NCBI RefSeq assembly: GCF_000364445.2
Contig: NZ_CP043538.1
Location: forward strand, 1,991,612-2,055,611
Origin: Methylobacterium mesophilicum SR1.6/6
Lineage (GTDB): Bacteria; Pseudomonadota; Alphaproteobacteria; Rhizobiales; Beijerinckiaceae
Length of the DNA: 64,000 bases
Direction: 5' to 3'
Position numbers and translations under genes: made by a program. Below are positions 46,779 through 54,365 of the stretch, piece by piece. The notes beneath the pieces are model-generated. The model was not told where the DNA came from. It saw nothing but the letters and a program-made list of their open reading frames with translations, and searched no databases. The stretch's first letter is position 1. Each line of letters begins with the position of its first letter.

Positions 46779-47659
46779 CCCACTCGAGCCTCACCGCCGC
46801 CGCGCTCAAGGCGCATCCGCTCCCGGTTCCCCACGAGGGCAGCAAGGACGAGCGCGGCAGCGCCCTGGTGATCGGAGGCTCGGCCTCGGTCCCGGGGGCG
46901 GCCCTACTGGCCGGGGTCGCGGCCCTGCGGGCGGGTGCCGGGAAGCTGAAGATCGCCACCGTCGGGTGCGCGGCGACCGGCTTGGCGCTGGCGGTGCCCG
47001 AAGCCATGGTCGTCGGCCTTCCCGAGACCCCGGAGGGCGGCGTCGACGCTGCGCGCGCGGCGGAGGGTCTGCGCAAGATCGCGACAGGCTGCGATGCGCT
47101 CCTGGTCGGGCCCGGCATGGTGGAGGACGGGCCGACGGCGGCGCTGGCGCTCGAACTCCTGGATGCCCTGCCGTCCGCCACCTTCATCCTCGACGCGTCC
47201 GCGATCTGCGGGCTGGCCCCGCACGCCGCCGAGGTCGCGCGGCATCAGGGACGCGCGGTGATCACGCCCCATGCGGGCGAGATGGCGCAGCTGCTGGATC
47301 GGAGCCGCCAGGCCGTGGAGGCGGATCCCCTCGACGCCGCGCTCGCGGCGGCCGAGCTGCTGCGGGCCGTGGTCGTGATGAAGGGCGCGCGGACCTGGAT
47401 CGTGGACCCCCAGGGCGAACGCTGGCTCTACGAGGGCGGCGGCGTCGGCCTCGCGACGTCGGGCTCCGGCGACGTCCTGGCTGGGATCGTCGTCGGCCTG
47501 CTGGCGCGCGGCGTGGGCCCGCTGCAGGCCGCCCTCTGGGGCGTGTTCCTGCACGGCGAGGCCGGCAGGCGCCTGACCGCCACGGTCGGTCCGGTCGGCT
47601 TCCTCGCCCGGGAGTTGCCGGGCGCGGTGCCGGGCCTGCTGCGCGAGGCGGCGGACTGA
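46775..47659 (+). CDS. nnrD: ADP-dependent NAD(P)H-hydrate dehydratase
   Basis: The 294-residue enzyme repairs hydrated NADH or NADPH. Ribokinase-like motifs are clear: GSALVIGGSASVPGAALLAGVAALRAGAGK, LLVGPGM, VITPHAGEM, VVVMKGARTWI and LATSGSGDVLAGIV. This is a stand-alone dehydratase domain; the partner epimerase (NnrE) is not fused to it. It overlaps the histidine phosphatase by ATGA at 46775-46778, so the two are probably co-translated. Confidence 0.9.
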   Translation: MTHSSLTAAALKAHPLPVPHEGSKDERGSALVIGGSASVPGAALLAGVAALRAGAGKLKIATVGCAATGLALAVPEAMVVGLPETPEGGVDAARAAEGLRKIATGCDALLVGPGMVEDGPTAALALELLDALPSATFILDASAICGLAPHAAEVARHQGRAVITPHAGEMAQLLDRSRQAVEADPLDAALAAAELLRAVVVMKGARTWIVDPQGERWLYEGGGVGLATSGSGDVLAGIVVGLLARGVGPLQAALWGVFLHGEAGRRLTATVGPVGFLARELPGAVPGLLREAAD

Positions 47660-47770
47660 GCCTGTGTTTCCGGACGGCCTCCTGCCCTGACGCCTCCGGA
47701 CTCCCGCGAGTCCAGAGGTCGATACCGGTCGGCGCACGGCCCATCGGCGGGGCGCCGACCCGACACGGTA

Positions 47771-47962
47771 TCAGGCCGGGAACGCCGCCCCGAACGCATC
47801 CAGCGCGGCGCGGCCGGCCGCGTCCGCGTCCTGGGACGAGGCATAGGTTTCCGGCGACACCCGGATCGAGACGCCGTCGGCGTCCGTCAGGTGCCAGCGG
47901 AATCGGGCCCGGTCCTCGCCGCAGGCCTCGACCGTGACGGCTATGGGCGTGGGATCGTCCAT
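47771..47962 (-). CDS. Small hypothetical protein (YegP-like fold possible)
   Basis: The 63-residue protein begins MDDPTPIAVTVEACGEDRARFRWHL and then shows TDADGVSIRVSPETYASSQDADAAGRAAL. The strand-turn-strand and helix pattern vaguely recalls the YegP/DUF1508 fold, but this is not certain. GGAG is eight bases before ATG 47962; a longer in-frame start at 48010 exists. It follows the DUF892 gene on the minus strand and may be in its operon. Confidence 0.6.
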   Translation of the reverse strand: MDDPTPIAVTVEACGEDRARFRWHLTDADGVSIRVSPETYASSQDADAAGRAALDAFGAAFPA

Positions 47963-48016
47963 CTCATCGGCTCCGGGGCGCAGGTGGATCAGGTCGTCGG
48001 GGCGGACCACCCCGTC

Positions 48017-48529
48017 TCAGCTGTCGGCCTTGGCGCCGCTCAGCGTCAGATCGAGGTAGGTCCGGGTCACCGGCTCGATCAGCGCCGCGATCTCCTCGGC
48101 ACCCCTGGTCTCCTCTTCGACCGCGGCCCGGAAGTCGGACGCGTGGTCGGACTTGCCGGCCCGCTCGGCGATGACCGCCAGGGAGCGGTAGGCGGCGATC
48201 TGGTCGTACTGGTAGGCGTAGCCCGCGTAGAGGTTCTTGAGCGTCTCGTCCTGGGCGGTCGCGTGGACGGCGGCACCGATCGAGCCGGCGACGCTCGTGA
48301 CCGTCTCCTTCAGCGTCGACGGGCTCTCGCCGACCGCCGCCAGCGCCTTGTCGAGGCGGTCGAGCTGCGATCGCGTGGTCTCGACATGCCGGCGCAGGAC
48401 GGCGGCATAATCCGGATAACGCCCGAGGCCAGACAGCTGACGCTCCATCTGCTCCAAGCCCTGCTTCTCCAGGGCACGGGTATTGCGGAGGGCGCTCGCG
48501 TAGATCGAAGCGATATCTGTGCTGGCCAT
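48017..48529 (-). CDS. DUF892 ferritin-like protein (YciE/YciF type)
   Basis: The 170-residue, all-helical protein shows TDIASIYASALRNTRALEKQGLEQMERQL, the repeat-like helical pattern of YciE/YciF, and AYQYDQIAAYRSLAVIAERAG and EEETRGAEEIAALIEP, with the Glu and His of a likely di-iron four-helix bundle. These proteins are linked to stress and stationary phase. ATG 48529 begins MASTDIASIY; the frame is open upstream but unlike the family. Confidence 0.85.
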   Translation of the reverse strand: MASTDIASIYASALRNTRALEKQGLEQMERQLSGLGRYPDYAAVLRRHVETTRSQLDRLDKALAAVGESPSTLKETVTSVAGSIGAAVHATAQDETLKNLYAGYAYQYDQIAAYRSLAVIAERAGKSDHASDFRAAVEEETRGAEEIAALIEPVTRTYLDLTLSGAKADS

Positions 48530-48840
48530 GCAGTCGTAGCTCCAAGTTGTATTGGGTTCTGCCGGCAAACGCCACCGTGATACTGCTGTTCCTGCCTCGG
48601 ACTGCGACGTAACCGCCGCACCATGCGGGCGTTGCGCGCTCAAGATCTTTGGGTCGCGTTCGCGTCGCAGCCCGCCTGCGACAAGGGGCGCGGCAACCCG
48701 GCCGCGCGTAGGGCGGTTGCCGCCCGGAACCGACCCCGACATCCGAGGCGATGGATGCAGGCCCGAGAGCAGTTACTGCCGGTCCGCGCGGATGCAGCAG
48801 GCCGACGGGGTTTGAGCCGGATCGCACGGGGCCGGCCGTC

Positions 48841-49908
48841 GTGACCGCCCTCGCCGCGCACGGGGCCGCCTTCGCCCGGGCGGTTGCGGGCTTCGGACCC
48901 GGCGCTCCGGTGGTGCTCTGCCACGACGACGCGGACGGTCTTTCGGCGGGCGCCCTCCTGGGCCGCGCCCTGGCGCGCGCCGGACGGTCGCCCGGCCGGG
49001 TCCGGGTGATCGGCCGCGGCGAGTCGCCCTGGTCGGATGCCCTCCGTCGCGAACTCGCGAGCCAGGGGCCTGGAGGCCTCGTGGTCACCGACCTGGGCGT
49101 GCAGGCCGGTGCCATCCTTCCCGGCGTGCCGACGGTGCTGGTGGATCACCACGTGCCGCGCTCCTGGCCCGACGCGTCCGAGGCCACCGTGATCAGCGGC
49201 CATGCCGACACGCCGATCCCCACTTCCAGCCTGCTGGCGCTTGCCGGCGCGGAAGCCCTAGGACCGGCGGACGACCTCGCGTGGCTCGCGGGGATCGGAC
49301 TCGTCGGCGATCTCGGCGAGCGCGGCGCGGGCCGCGACTTCCCCGAGGTCATGGCCGCGCTGCGAAAATCCCATACCGCCAAGGCGCTGCGCGAGGCCGT
49401 GAGCCTCGTCAACGCGCCGCGGCGCTCGGCCTCGGGCGACGCGGGGCCGGCGCTGCGCCTGCTGCTCCGGGCATCCGGGCCGGCCGACATCCTCGCCGCC
49501 GCGGATCCGGAGGCCGAGGCGCTGCACGCGGCGCGCGCCGAGGTGAAGGCGGCGCTGGATGCCGCCCGCAAGCTGCCGCCCCATTTCGCCGGGCCCGTGG
49601 CGCTGGTCCGCTGCGACTCACCCTGCCAGATCCACCCGCTCGTCGCGCAGTCCTGGACCGGCCGCCTGCGCCGGCAGGTCGTGATCGGCGCCAACGCGGG
49701 CTTCCGGCCGGGCTTCGTGCATTTCGCGGTCCGCAGCGCCTCGGTGCCGGACCTGATCGCGTTCCTTCAGGACCGTGCGCCGCCGCTGGGCCCGGACGAT
49801 CACTTCGCGCAGGGGCACAGGCGCGCCACCGGCGGCCAGGTGCGGGTCGAGACCTGGAACCGCTTCGCGTCCGGCCTCGGCTTTGGCGCGGAGGCCCGGG
49901 TCCCGTGA
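48841..49908 (+). CDS. DHH-family phosphoesterase
   Basis: About 355 residues. The DHH superfamily metal motifs are visible: VVLCHDDADGLSAGALL (the D-x-D motif), VVTDLG, and VDHHVPRSW (DHH). The C-terminal portion resembles a DHHA1-like substrate domain only weakly. It may cleave single-stranded DNA, RNA or small nucleotides, but the substrate is unclear. GTG 48841 is chosen because the conserved domain starts soon after it; the ATG 30 codons upstream is an alternative. It overlaps the SDR gene by four bases. Confidence 0.8.
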   Translation: MTALAAHGAAFARAVAGFGPGAPVVLCHDDADGLSAGALLGRALARAGRSPGRVRVIGRGESPWSDALRRELASQGPGGLVVTDLGVQAGAILPGVPTVLVDHHVPRSWPDASEATVISGHADTPIPTSSLLALAGAEALGPADDLAWLAGIGLVGDLGERGAGRDFPEVMAALRKSHTAKALREAVSLVNAPRRSASGDAGPALRLLLRASGPADILAAADPEAEALHAARAEVKAALDAARKLPPHFAGPVALVRCDSPCQIHPLVAQSWTGRLRRQVVIGANAGFRPGFVHFAVRSASVPDLIAFLQDRAPPLGPDDHFAQGHRRATGGQVRVETWNRFASGLGFGAEARVP

Positions 49909-50582
49909 GCCGGCGCCGTGCCCTGATCGTCGGGGCCTCGCGCGGCCTCGTTGCCCGGTTCCTCGCGCAGGGCTGGGATGTGACCGCCACCGTGCGTCAC
50001 CCCTCGGCGGCGCTGGCCGATCTCGCCCAGGCCGGTCCCCTGCGGATCGAGGCCGGCCTCGATATCGACGACGACGAGGCCGTGGCCCGTCTCGGAACCG
50101 CCCTGTCCGATGCGCCGGACTTCGACCTCATCTTCGTCGTCGCCGGCGTCGCGACGCAGGCCGGCACCCCGGCCGGCCTCATGCCCCGTGACGTCGCCGG
50201 GGCGGTGTTTCAGACGAACGCCCTGAGCCCGATCCGCTTCGCGCAGGCGTTCCACGCGCGCGTCGCCCGGGATGGCCTGATCGTGCTGATGACGTCGAAG
50301 CTGGGCTCGGTCTCCCTGAACCGCGGCGGCGGCTGGGGAAGTTACCGGGCCAGCAAGGCGGCGCTCAACACCCTGGCGCGGTCCTTCGCGGGCCAGCATG
50401 TCGGAGCGCCCTGGGGTGTCCTCCTCATGCATCCCGGCTGGGTGCGAACGGATCTCGGCGGCCGACGGGCGACGCTCGATGTCGAGACCAGCGCGCGCGG
50501 CATGGTGGCGGTGATCGAGGCGCGGCTGGGCCAGCGCGGCTGCGCGTTCCTCGACTACACGGGCGCGACGGTACCCTGGTAG
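49905..50582 (+). CDS. Short-chain dehydrogenase/reductase
   Basis: The 225-residue protein starts at GTG 49905, overlapping the previous stop (GTGA). The cofactor motif is the shortened form LIVGASRGLVARFLAQG instead of the usual GASRGIGxAxA. The substrate loop is FVVAGVATQAGT, and the catalytic Ser-Tyr-Lys set is LMTSKLGSV plus SYRASKAALN. The missing residue in the glycine loop is unusual but tolerated in several SDRs. Substrate unknown. Confidence 0.85.
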   Translation: MSRRRALIVGASRGLVARFLAQGWDVTATVRHPSAALADLAQAGPLRIEAGLDIDDDEAVARLGTALSDAPDFDLIFVVAGVATQAGTPAGLMPRDVAGAVFQTNALSPIRFAQAFHARVARDGLIVLMTSKLGSVSLNRGGGWGSYRASKAALNTLARSFAGQHVGAPWGVLLMHPGWVRTDLGGRRATLDVETSARGMVAVIEARLGQRGCAFLDYTGATVPW

Positions 50583-50600
50583 CGGGCCGACGGCGCCTCC

Positions 50601-51311
50601 CTAGGCGGGCAGGACGACCACCTTCGTCTTCACCGGCGTCCGGGCGTAGAGGTGGATCATGTCCTGGGTCAGCAGGCCGACGCAGCCGCTGGTGATGCCC
50701 GACCCGATCGTGTCGGGCTCGCTGCTGGCGTAGATCGTGTACAGCGTATAGGCGCCGTTCTTGTAGAGGTGGAGGGTGCGGGCGCCCAGGGGGTTGTCGA
50801 GGCCGCCCGGCATGCCGCGGGCGTATTTCGCGGCCTCGGGCTGGCGCCGGATCATCTCCTTGGGCGGGGTCCAGGTCGCCCATTCGGACTTGCGGCCCAC
50901 ATAGGCGTCGCCGCTCCACAGGAACCCGTCGCGGCCGACATTGGCGCCGTAGCGCGTGGCCGTCCCGTCGCCCTCGACGCGGTAGACGTAGAACTTGCCG
51001 GGATCGACGATGATCGTGCCCGGGGCTTCCTTGGTCTCGTAGCTCACCGTACGCCGGTAATACTTCGGATCGACCTTGCTGATGTCGACCGCCGGAATCG
51101 GGAACTTCTCGTTCGGCATGGGCCCGTAGGTCTTCGACGCCTCGGCGAGGAGCAGGCTGTCGGAGGTGCCGCAGCCGGCCAGGCCGAGCACGCCGACGCC
51201 GGCGGCCGAACCGGCCAGGAACGACCGGCGGTTGAGGAACGCCGCCCGGCGCCGGAACGCGGCGGTCCCGTCCATCGCGCCGCCAGCGGCCCTCTCATCG
51301 TCCCTGTTCAT
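50601..51311 (-). CDS. L,D-transpeptidase, exported by the Tat route
   Basis: The 236-residue protein begins with a twin-arginine signal (NRRSFLAGSAAGVGVLGLAGC). The GC junction also suggests a lipobox and an exported lipoprotein. The YkuD/ErfK domain (about 75-235) has the catalytic SGCVGLLTQDMIHLYA motif with its cysteine, although the usual H-x-x-x-x-x-S-G-C-x-R end shows Gly rather than Arg after the Val. It would crosslink or anchor peptidoglycan peptides. It lies downstream of the NAD-linked operon, 178 bp from its last gene. Confidence 0.87.
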   Translation of the reverse strand: MNRDDERAAGGAMDGTAAFRRRAAFLNRRSFLAGSAAGVGVLGLAGCGTSDSLLLAEASKTYGPMPNEKFPIPAVDISKVDPKYYRRTVSYETKEAPGTIIVDPGKFYVYRVEGDGTATRYGANVGRDGFLWSGDAYVGRKSEWATWTPPKEMIRRQPEAAKYARGMPGGLDNPLGARTLHLYKNGAYTLYTIYASSEPDTIGSGITSGCVGLLTQDMIHLYARTPVKTKVVVLPA

Positions 51312-51489
51312 GAGCCCGGCCTTCCCACATCGTGCAGCCAAATGAGAATACGCTGCGGCCTGTACCGGTCGCCCGTACGGCTAAGCTGAGACTGACAAGC
51401 CTCGGCTCCCCTGGCAAGCTCGGCTTTTGCGTCGAGAGTGTGGCCGGACCTTCACGACATCCGGATCTGGCGAGCCCACCAACACCGCC

Positions 51490-52383
51490 TCAGGCGTCCA
51501 CGAGGTTCAGGGTTCGCGCCGCGGGTGAGAGCTCCACGCGCCGTCCCCAGTCGAAGGCGATGAAGTCCTGCTCGATCCCGTCGGCGAACACCACGCCGCC
51601 CTCGTTCATCCGCGAGACCACGGTGAGGGGCGCGCCGGCGAACTTGCCCGCGCGCAGGTCCGTGCCCGTGGCGACGCTCGGGAACGGCTCGCGCACCCAG
51701 TAGCCGAAGGCCGCCTCCTCGACGCCCACCGCCAGCGTCAGGTGCGTCGCGTCGCTGATCGAGCGCGCCCACCCGGTCAGGCCGGTCCCCGTGGCCACGA
51801 TCAGCCCGCTCGACGATTGATCCTCCGCCCGCGCGCCGTCGTCGATCCGGTAGCGCGCGGATTGATGGCTGCGGTGGCCGACGAAGATCTCGTTGAGGGC
51901 GAGCAGCCGCGCGCCGCCATCGAGCACGGCCTGCACCATGGTGCGCCGCTGGAGCGGGACGGCGCCGGCGGCGCTGGCCGGGAGAAGGGCGGGCAGATGC
52001 TCCACCCGGGCCCGGGCCAGGATGCCGTCGTAGAGGTCGGGCGCCGGATTGACGCCGACCACCGGCTGCCCGTCCAGGTACTTGGCGACGTTGGCCACCA
52101 GCCCGTCCTGCCCCACCGCCACCACGACGTCCTCGGGGGCGAAGAGGAAGCGGTCGAGATCGGGGCGCCGCACCAGCGCCTGACGCCACTCCGGGGGCAC
52201 GGCCGTCCGCGCCTGGGCCAACGCAGCGTGGAACTGGGCGTGGCGCGCCTCGACCGCGTCGATCGCCTGCCCGCGGCTCTCCAGGAAGAACCGGACCTGT
52301 CCGCGGGTGGCGTGGCGGGCGAGAAGCAGCTCGTAGTCGGTGTCGCGGACCACGAAGACCGCGCGGGGCGTCACGGCGGGCAT
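51490..52383 (-). CDS. Atypical NAD kinase-like protein
   Basis: The 297-residue protein has the fold pattern of NAD kinases: VVAVGQDGLVANVAKYL, NPAPDLYDGIL, ALNEIFVGHRSHQSARY and SSGLIVATGTGLTGWARS. NADK normally has GGDGT; here the loop is GQDGL (Gly91-Gln92-Asp93-Gly94). The Asp is retained, so catalysis is possible, but the changed Gly and Thr and the altered ATGTG segment make this a divergent member. It may phosphorylate NAD(H) with altered specificity or only bind it. It is the last gene of the operon with the SPFH (11-bp gap) and Nudix genes. Confidence 0.78.
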   Translation of the reverse strand: MPAVTPRAVFVVRDTDYELLLARHATRGQVRFFLESRGQAIDAVEARHAQFHAALAQARTAVPPEWRQALVRRPDLDRFLFAPEDVVVAVGQDGLVANVAKYLDGQPVVGVNPAPDLYDGILARARVEHLPALLPASAAGAVPLQRRTMVQAVLDGGARLLALNEIFVGHRSHQSARYRIDDGARAEDQSSSGLIVATGTGLTGWARSISDATHLTLAVGVEEAAFGYWVREPFPSVATGTDLRAGKFAGAPLTVVSRMNEGGVVFADGIEQDFIAFDWGRRVELSPAARTLNLVDA

Positions 52384-52394
52384 CGGGTGCCTCC

Positions 52395-53372
52395 TCAGCG
52401 CGGCGCCGGCAGCGCGCCGCGGACCTGACCCAGGAAAGCCGCGAGCAGGTCCGGCGTGACGTTGACGTGCTCGATCGTCTCCAGCTTACCGGCGAGTTCC
52501 CGGGCCGCCAGCCCGAGCAGGACGGCGGGCGGCATGTCCCGGTAGACGGCGGCGCGGCGCTGCTCCGCCTCGGCGCGCGCCCCCTCGACCAGCCGGATCC
52601 GCTCGGCCTCCGCGGCCGCCTCCAGGCCCCGCGCCTCCGCGACGCCGGCGGCGCGGTCGCGGGCGTTCTCGGCTTCCTGCGCGATCAGCACGGTCTCGCG
52701 CCGGGCCAGCTCGGTCTTCGTGGCCAGCTCGTTCTCCGCGATGGCGCGCTCCTTCTCGACCGCCAGGGCGCGCCGCGCGAAGGTCGCCTCGTCGGCCTTC
52801 TGCTGCAGGGCCTCGAAGGTCGGCGTCTGCAGGGCGCGCTCCAGCTCGCTGGTCGGCGCGAGGTTGGTGAGCCGCACCGACACCGCCGCGATGCCGATCT
52901 CGGCCAGCGCCGGGGCTGCGAAGAGCACCTGTTCCAGCACGGCGCGCAGCGCCTCCGGCCCCGCGTCGAGGAGGGCGCCGATCGGGCTCGCCCCGAGATA
53001 CTGGAGGGCCGCCTGGCTGGCGATGCCGCCGAGGCGCGCCTCGATCCGCTCGATCGGCTCGCCCTGAAGGCGTCCGGTCCGGAGATTGATCGAGAAGTCG
53101 ACCCGGCTCGCCAGCAGCTCCGGATCGACGACGTGCCAGCCGATCGTCCCCTGCACCACGACGGTCTGGAAGTCCCGGCTGCGGCCGCGGACGAACAGGG
53201 TCATCTCGCGGTCGTCCACCGGGACCTCGCTGACGCTGGCGGTCTCGGGCCGGAACCAGAAGACCAGCCCGCGCCCGCTCTGCCGGACGCGGCCGTTGCG
53301 GAAGCGGATGATGTGGCTGCTCGCCTCGCTCCGGAGCTGGGCGAGCACGCCGATGTTGCGGACCGTGGCCAT
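52395..53372 (-). CDS. Soluble SPFH/Band 7 domain protein
   Basis: The 325-residue protein has a Band 7/SPFH domain (about 20-200) beginning HIIRFRNGRVRQSGRGLVFWFRPE and including TIGWHVVDPELLASRVDFSI and LGGIASQAALQYLG. A long charged coiled coil follows (about 210-295; ALAVEKERAIAENELATKTE and RDRAAGVAEARGLEAAAEAE), then a hydrophobic end (AFLGQVRGALPAPR). Unlike HflK and HflC it has no N-terminal membrane helix, so it is probably cytosolic or peripherally attached. AGGAG lies five bases before the ATG. It is the middle gene of the Nudix-SPFH-NADK operon. Confidence 0.88.
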   Translation of the reverse strand: MATVRNIGVLAQLRSEASSHIIRFRNGRVRQSGRGLVFWFRPETASVSEVPVDDREMTLFVRGRSRDFQTVVVQGTIGWHVVDPELLASRVDFSINLRTGRLQGEPIERIEARLGGIASQAALQYLGASPIGALLDAGPEALRAVLEQVLFAAPALAEIGIAAVSVRLTNLAPTSELERALQTPTFEALQQKADEATFARRALAVEKERAIAENELATKTELARRETVLIAQEAENARDRAAGVAEARGLEAAAEAERIRLVEGARAEAEQRRAAVYRDMPPAVLLGLAARELAGKLETIEHVNVTPDLLAAFLGQVRGALPAPR

Positions 53373-53382
53373 GGTGGTCTCC

Positions 53383-54114
53383 TCAGAATGAACCCGACCT
53401 GTCGAAGCGGAAGAGTTCGGCGGGGCGGAACGCCGTCCCGGCCTCGCGGGCGCCCGTCGGCGCGATCCAGCCCCGGTCGCGCATGCGGCGGCGGAAGGCG
53501 GATTTGTTGAGGGGCGCGCCGCGGATCGCCGCGTGCACGTCCTGGAGTTGCCGGAGGGTGAAGTGCTCCGGGAGCAGCGCGAAGCCGACATCCGTGTAGT
53601 CGAGCTTGCCGCGCAGCCGCTTCACAGCGAGCGCCAGGATGTCGGCGTGGTCGAAGGCGAGGGCGAGGGGGGCGCCGTCCTCCGTGACCGCGGAGACCGG
53701 GCCGCCGGCCTCACCCGCCCACGGCACGACCAGCGTCGCCGCCGCGAGCCCGGCGGCGCCCGCCAGGGCCTCGGCGAAGGCCGCCTCCGGCAGCAGCGCC
53801 AGGTAGACGACCGAGACGATCCGCATCCGCGGATCCCGGTCCACGGCGCCGAAGGTGTAGAGCTGCTCGAGCCGCGCCCGCCCGATCCCGGCCTTGTCGC
53901 GCAGGACGCGCTCCGCGGCGGCGTCGAGGGTCTCGGCGATGCCCGCGAATCCGCCCGGCAACGCCCAGAGGCCGGCCTGCGGCTGCTGGCTCCGCCGCAG
54001 CAGCAGGGCGGCGAGCCGGCCCGCATGGATTCCCAGCAGGACGAGGTCCACCGCCAGGGCGGGCCGCTCGTAGGCCGCAGGATCGTAGCCTGCCAGGAAC
54101 TCGGATTCGGTCAT
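53383..54114 (-). CDS. NrtR-like Nudix transcriptional regulator
   Basis: The 243-residue protein has a Nudix fold (about 20-140) with box GGFAGIAETLDAAAERVLRDKAGIG, in which the catalytic REUXEE core is degraded (ERVLRDK), so hydrolysis is unlikely. A C-terminal winged-helix-like region (about 175-240) contains FALLPEHFTLRQLQDVHAAIRG and LNKSAFRRRMRDRGWI, which matches NrtR-type regulators of NAD metabolism that sense ADP-ribose or related ligands. It leads the operon and has a candidate operator at 54125-54139. Confidence 0.85.
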   Translation of the reverse strand: MTESEFLAGYDPAAYERPALAVDLVLLGIHAGRLAALLLRRSQQPQAGLWALPGGFAGIAETLDAAAERVLRDKAGIGRARLEQLYTFGAVDRDPRMRIVSVVYLALLPEAAFAEALAGAAGLAAATLVVPWAGEAGGPVSAVTEDGAPLALAFDHADILALAVKRLRGKLDYTDVGFALLPEHFTLRQLQDVHAAIRGAPLNKSAFRRRMRDRGWIAPTGAREAGTAFRPAELFRFDRSGSF

Positions 54115-54124
54115 CGATCATTTC

Positions 54125-54139
54125 TACTCAAGTTGAGCA
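54125..54139. promoter_or_regulatory. Candidate NrtR operator
   Basis: TACTCAAGTTGAGCA is a near-perfect palindrome (TACTCAA against TTGAGCA, six of seven pairs, central G at 54132), eleven bases upstream of the Nudix regulator start. Its place fits an autoregulatory operator, but its sequence was not matched to any known NrtR site. Confidence 0.5.
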
Positions 54140-54365
54140 TAACTAAGACGCAGATTGCGCATATGTCAAGGCGGCGGCGCGTGCCGTCACGGGCCGCCGC
54201 CGGGCGCACAGCGCCGCACCGGCTCCGCACAGATCCGCCCGGGCGCGGCCGGCACGTGCGGTCCGCGCCCGGAAAAGGGCGAAGCTTCTCGTGGCGGCGC
54301 GGCGGTGGGCGCGGGAGCTTCAGCGGCGAGCCGGCCTCGATCCGCCGGCGCAGGAGGTTTCCCCG

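Noticed and set aside
53383..54114. Active Nudix hydrolase
   Set aside because: The Nudix box has lost the key Glu residues and there is a C-terminal winged-helix-like region, so a regulator is more likely.
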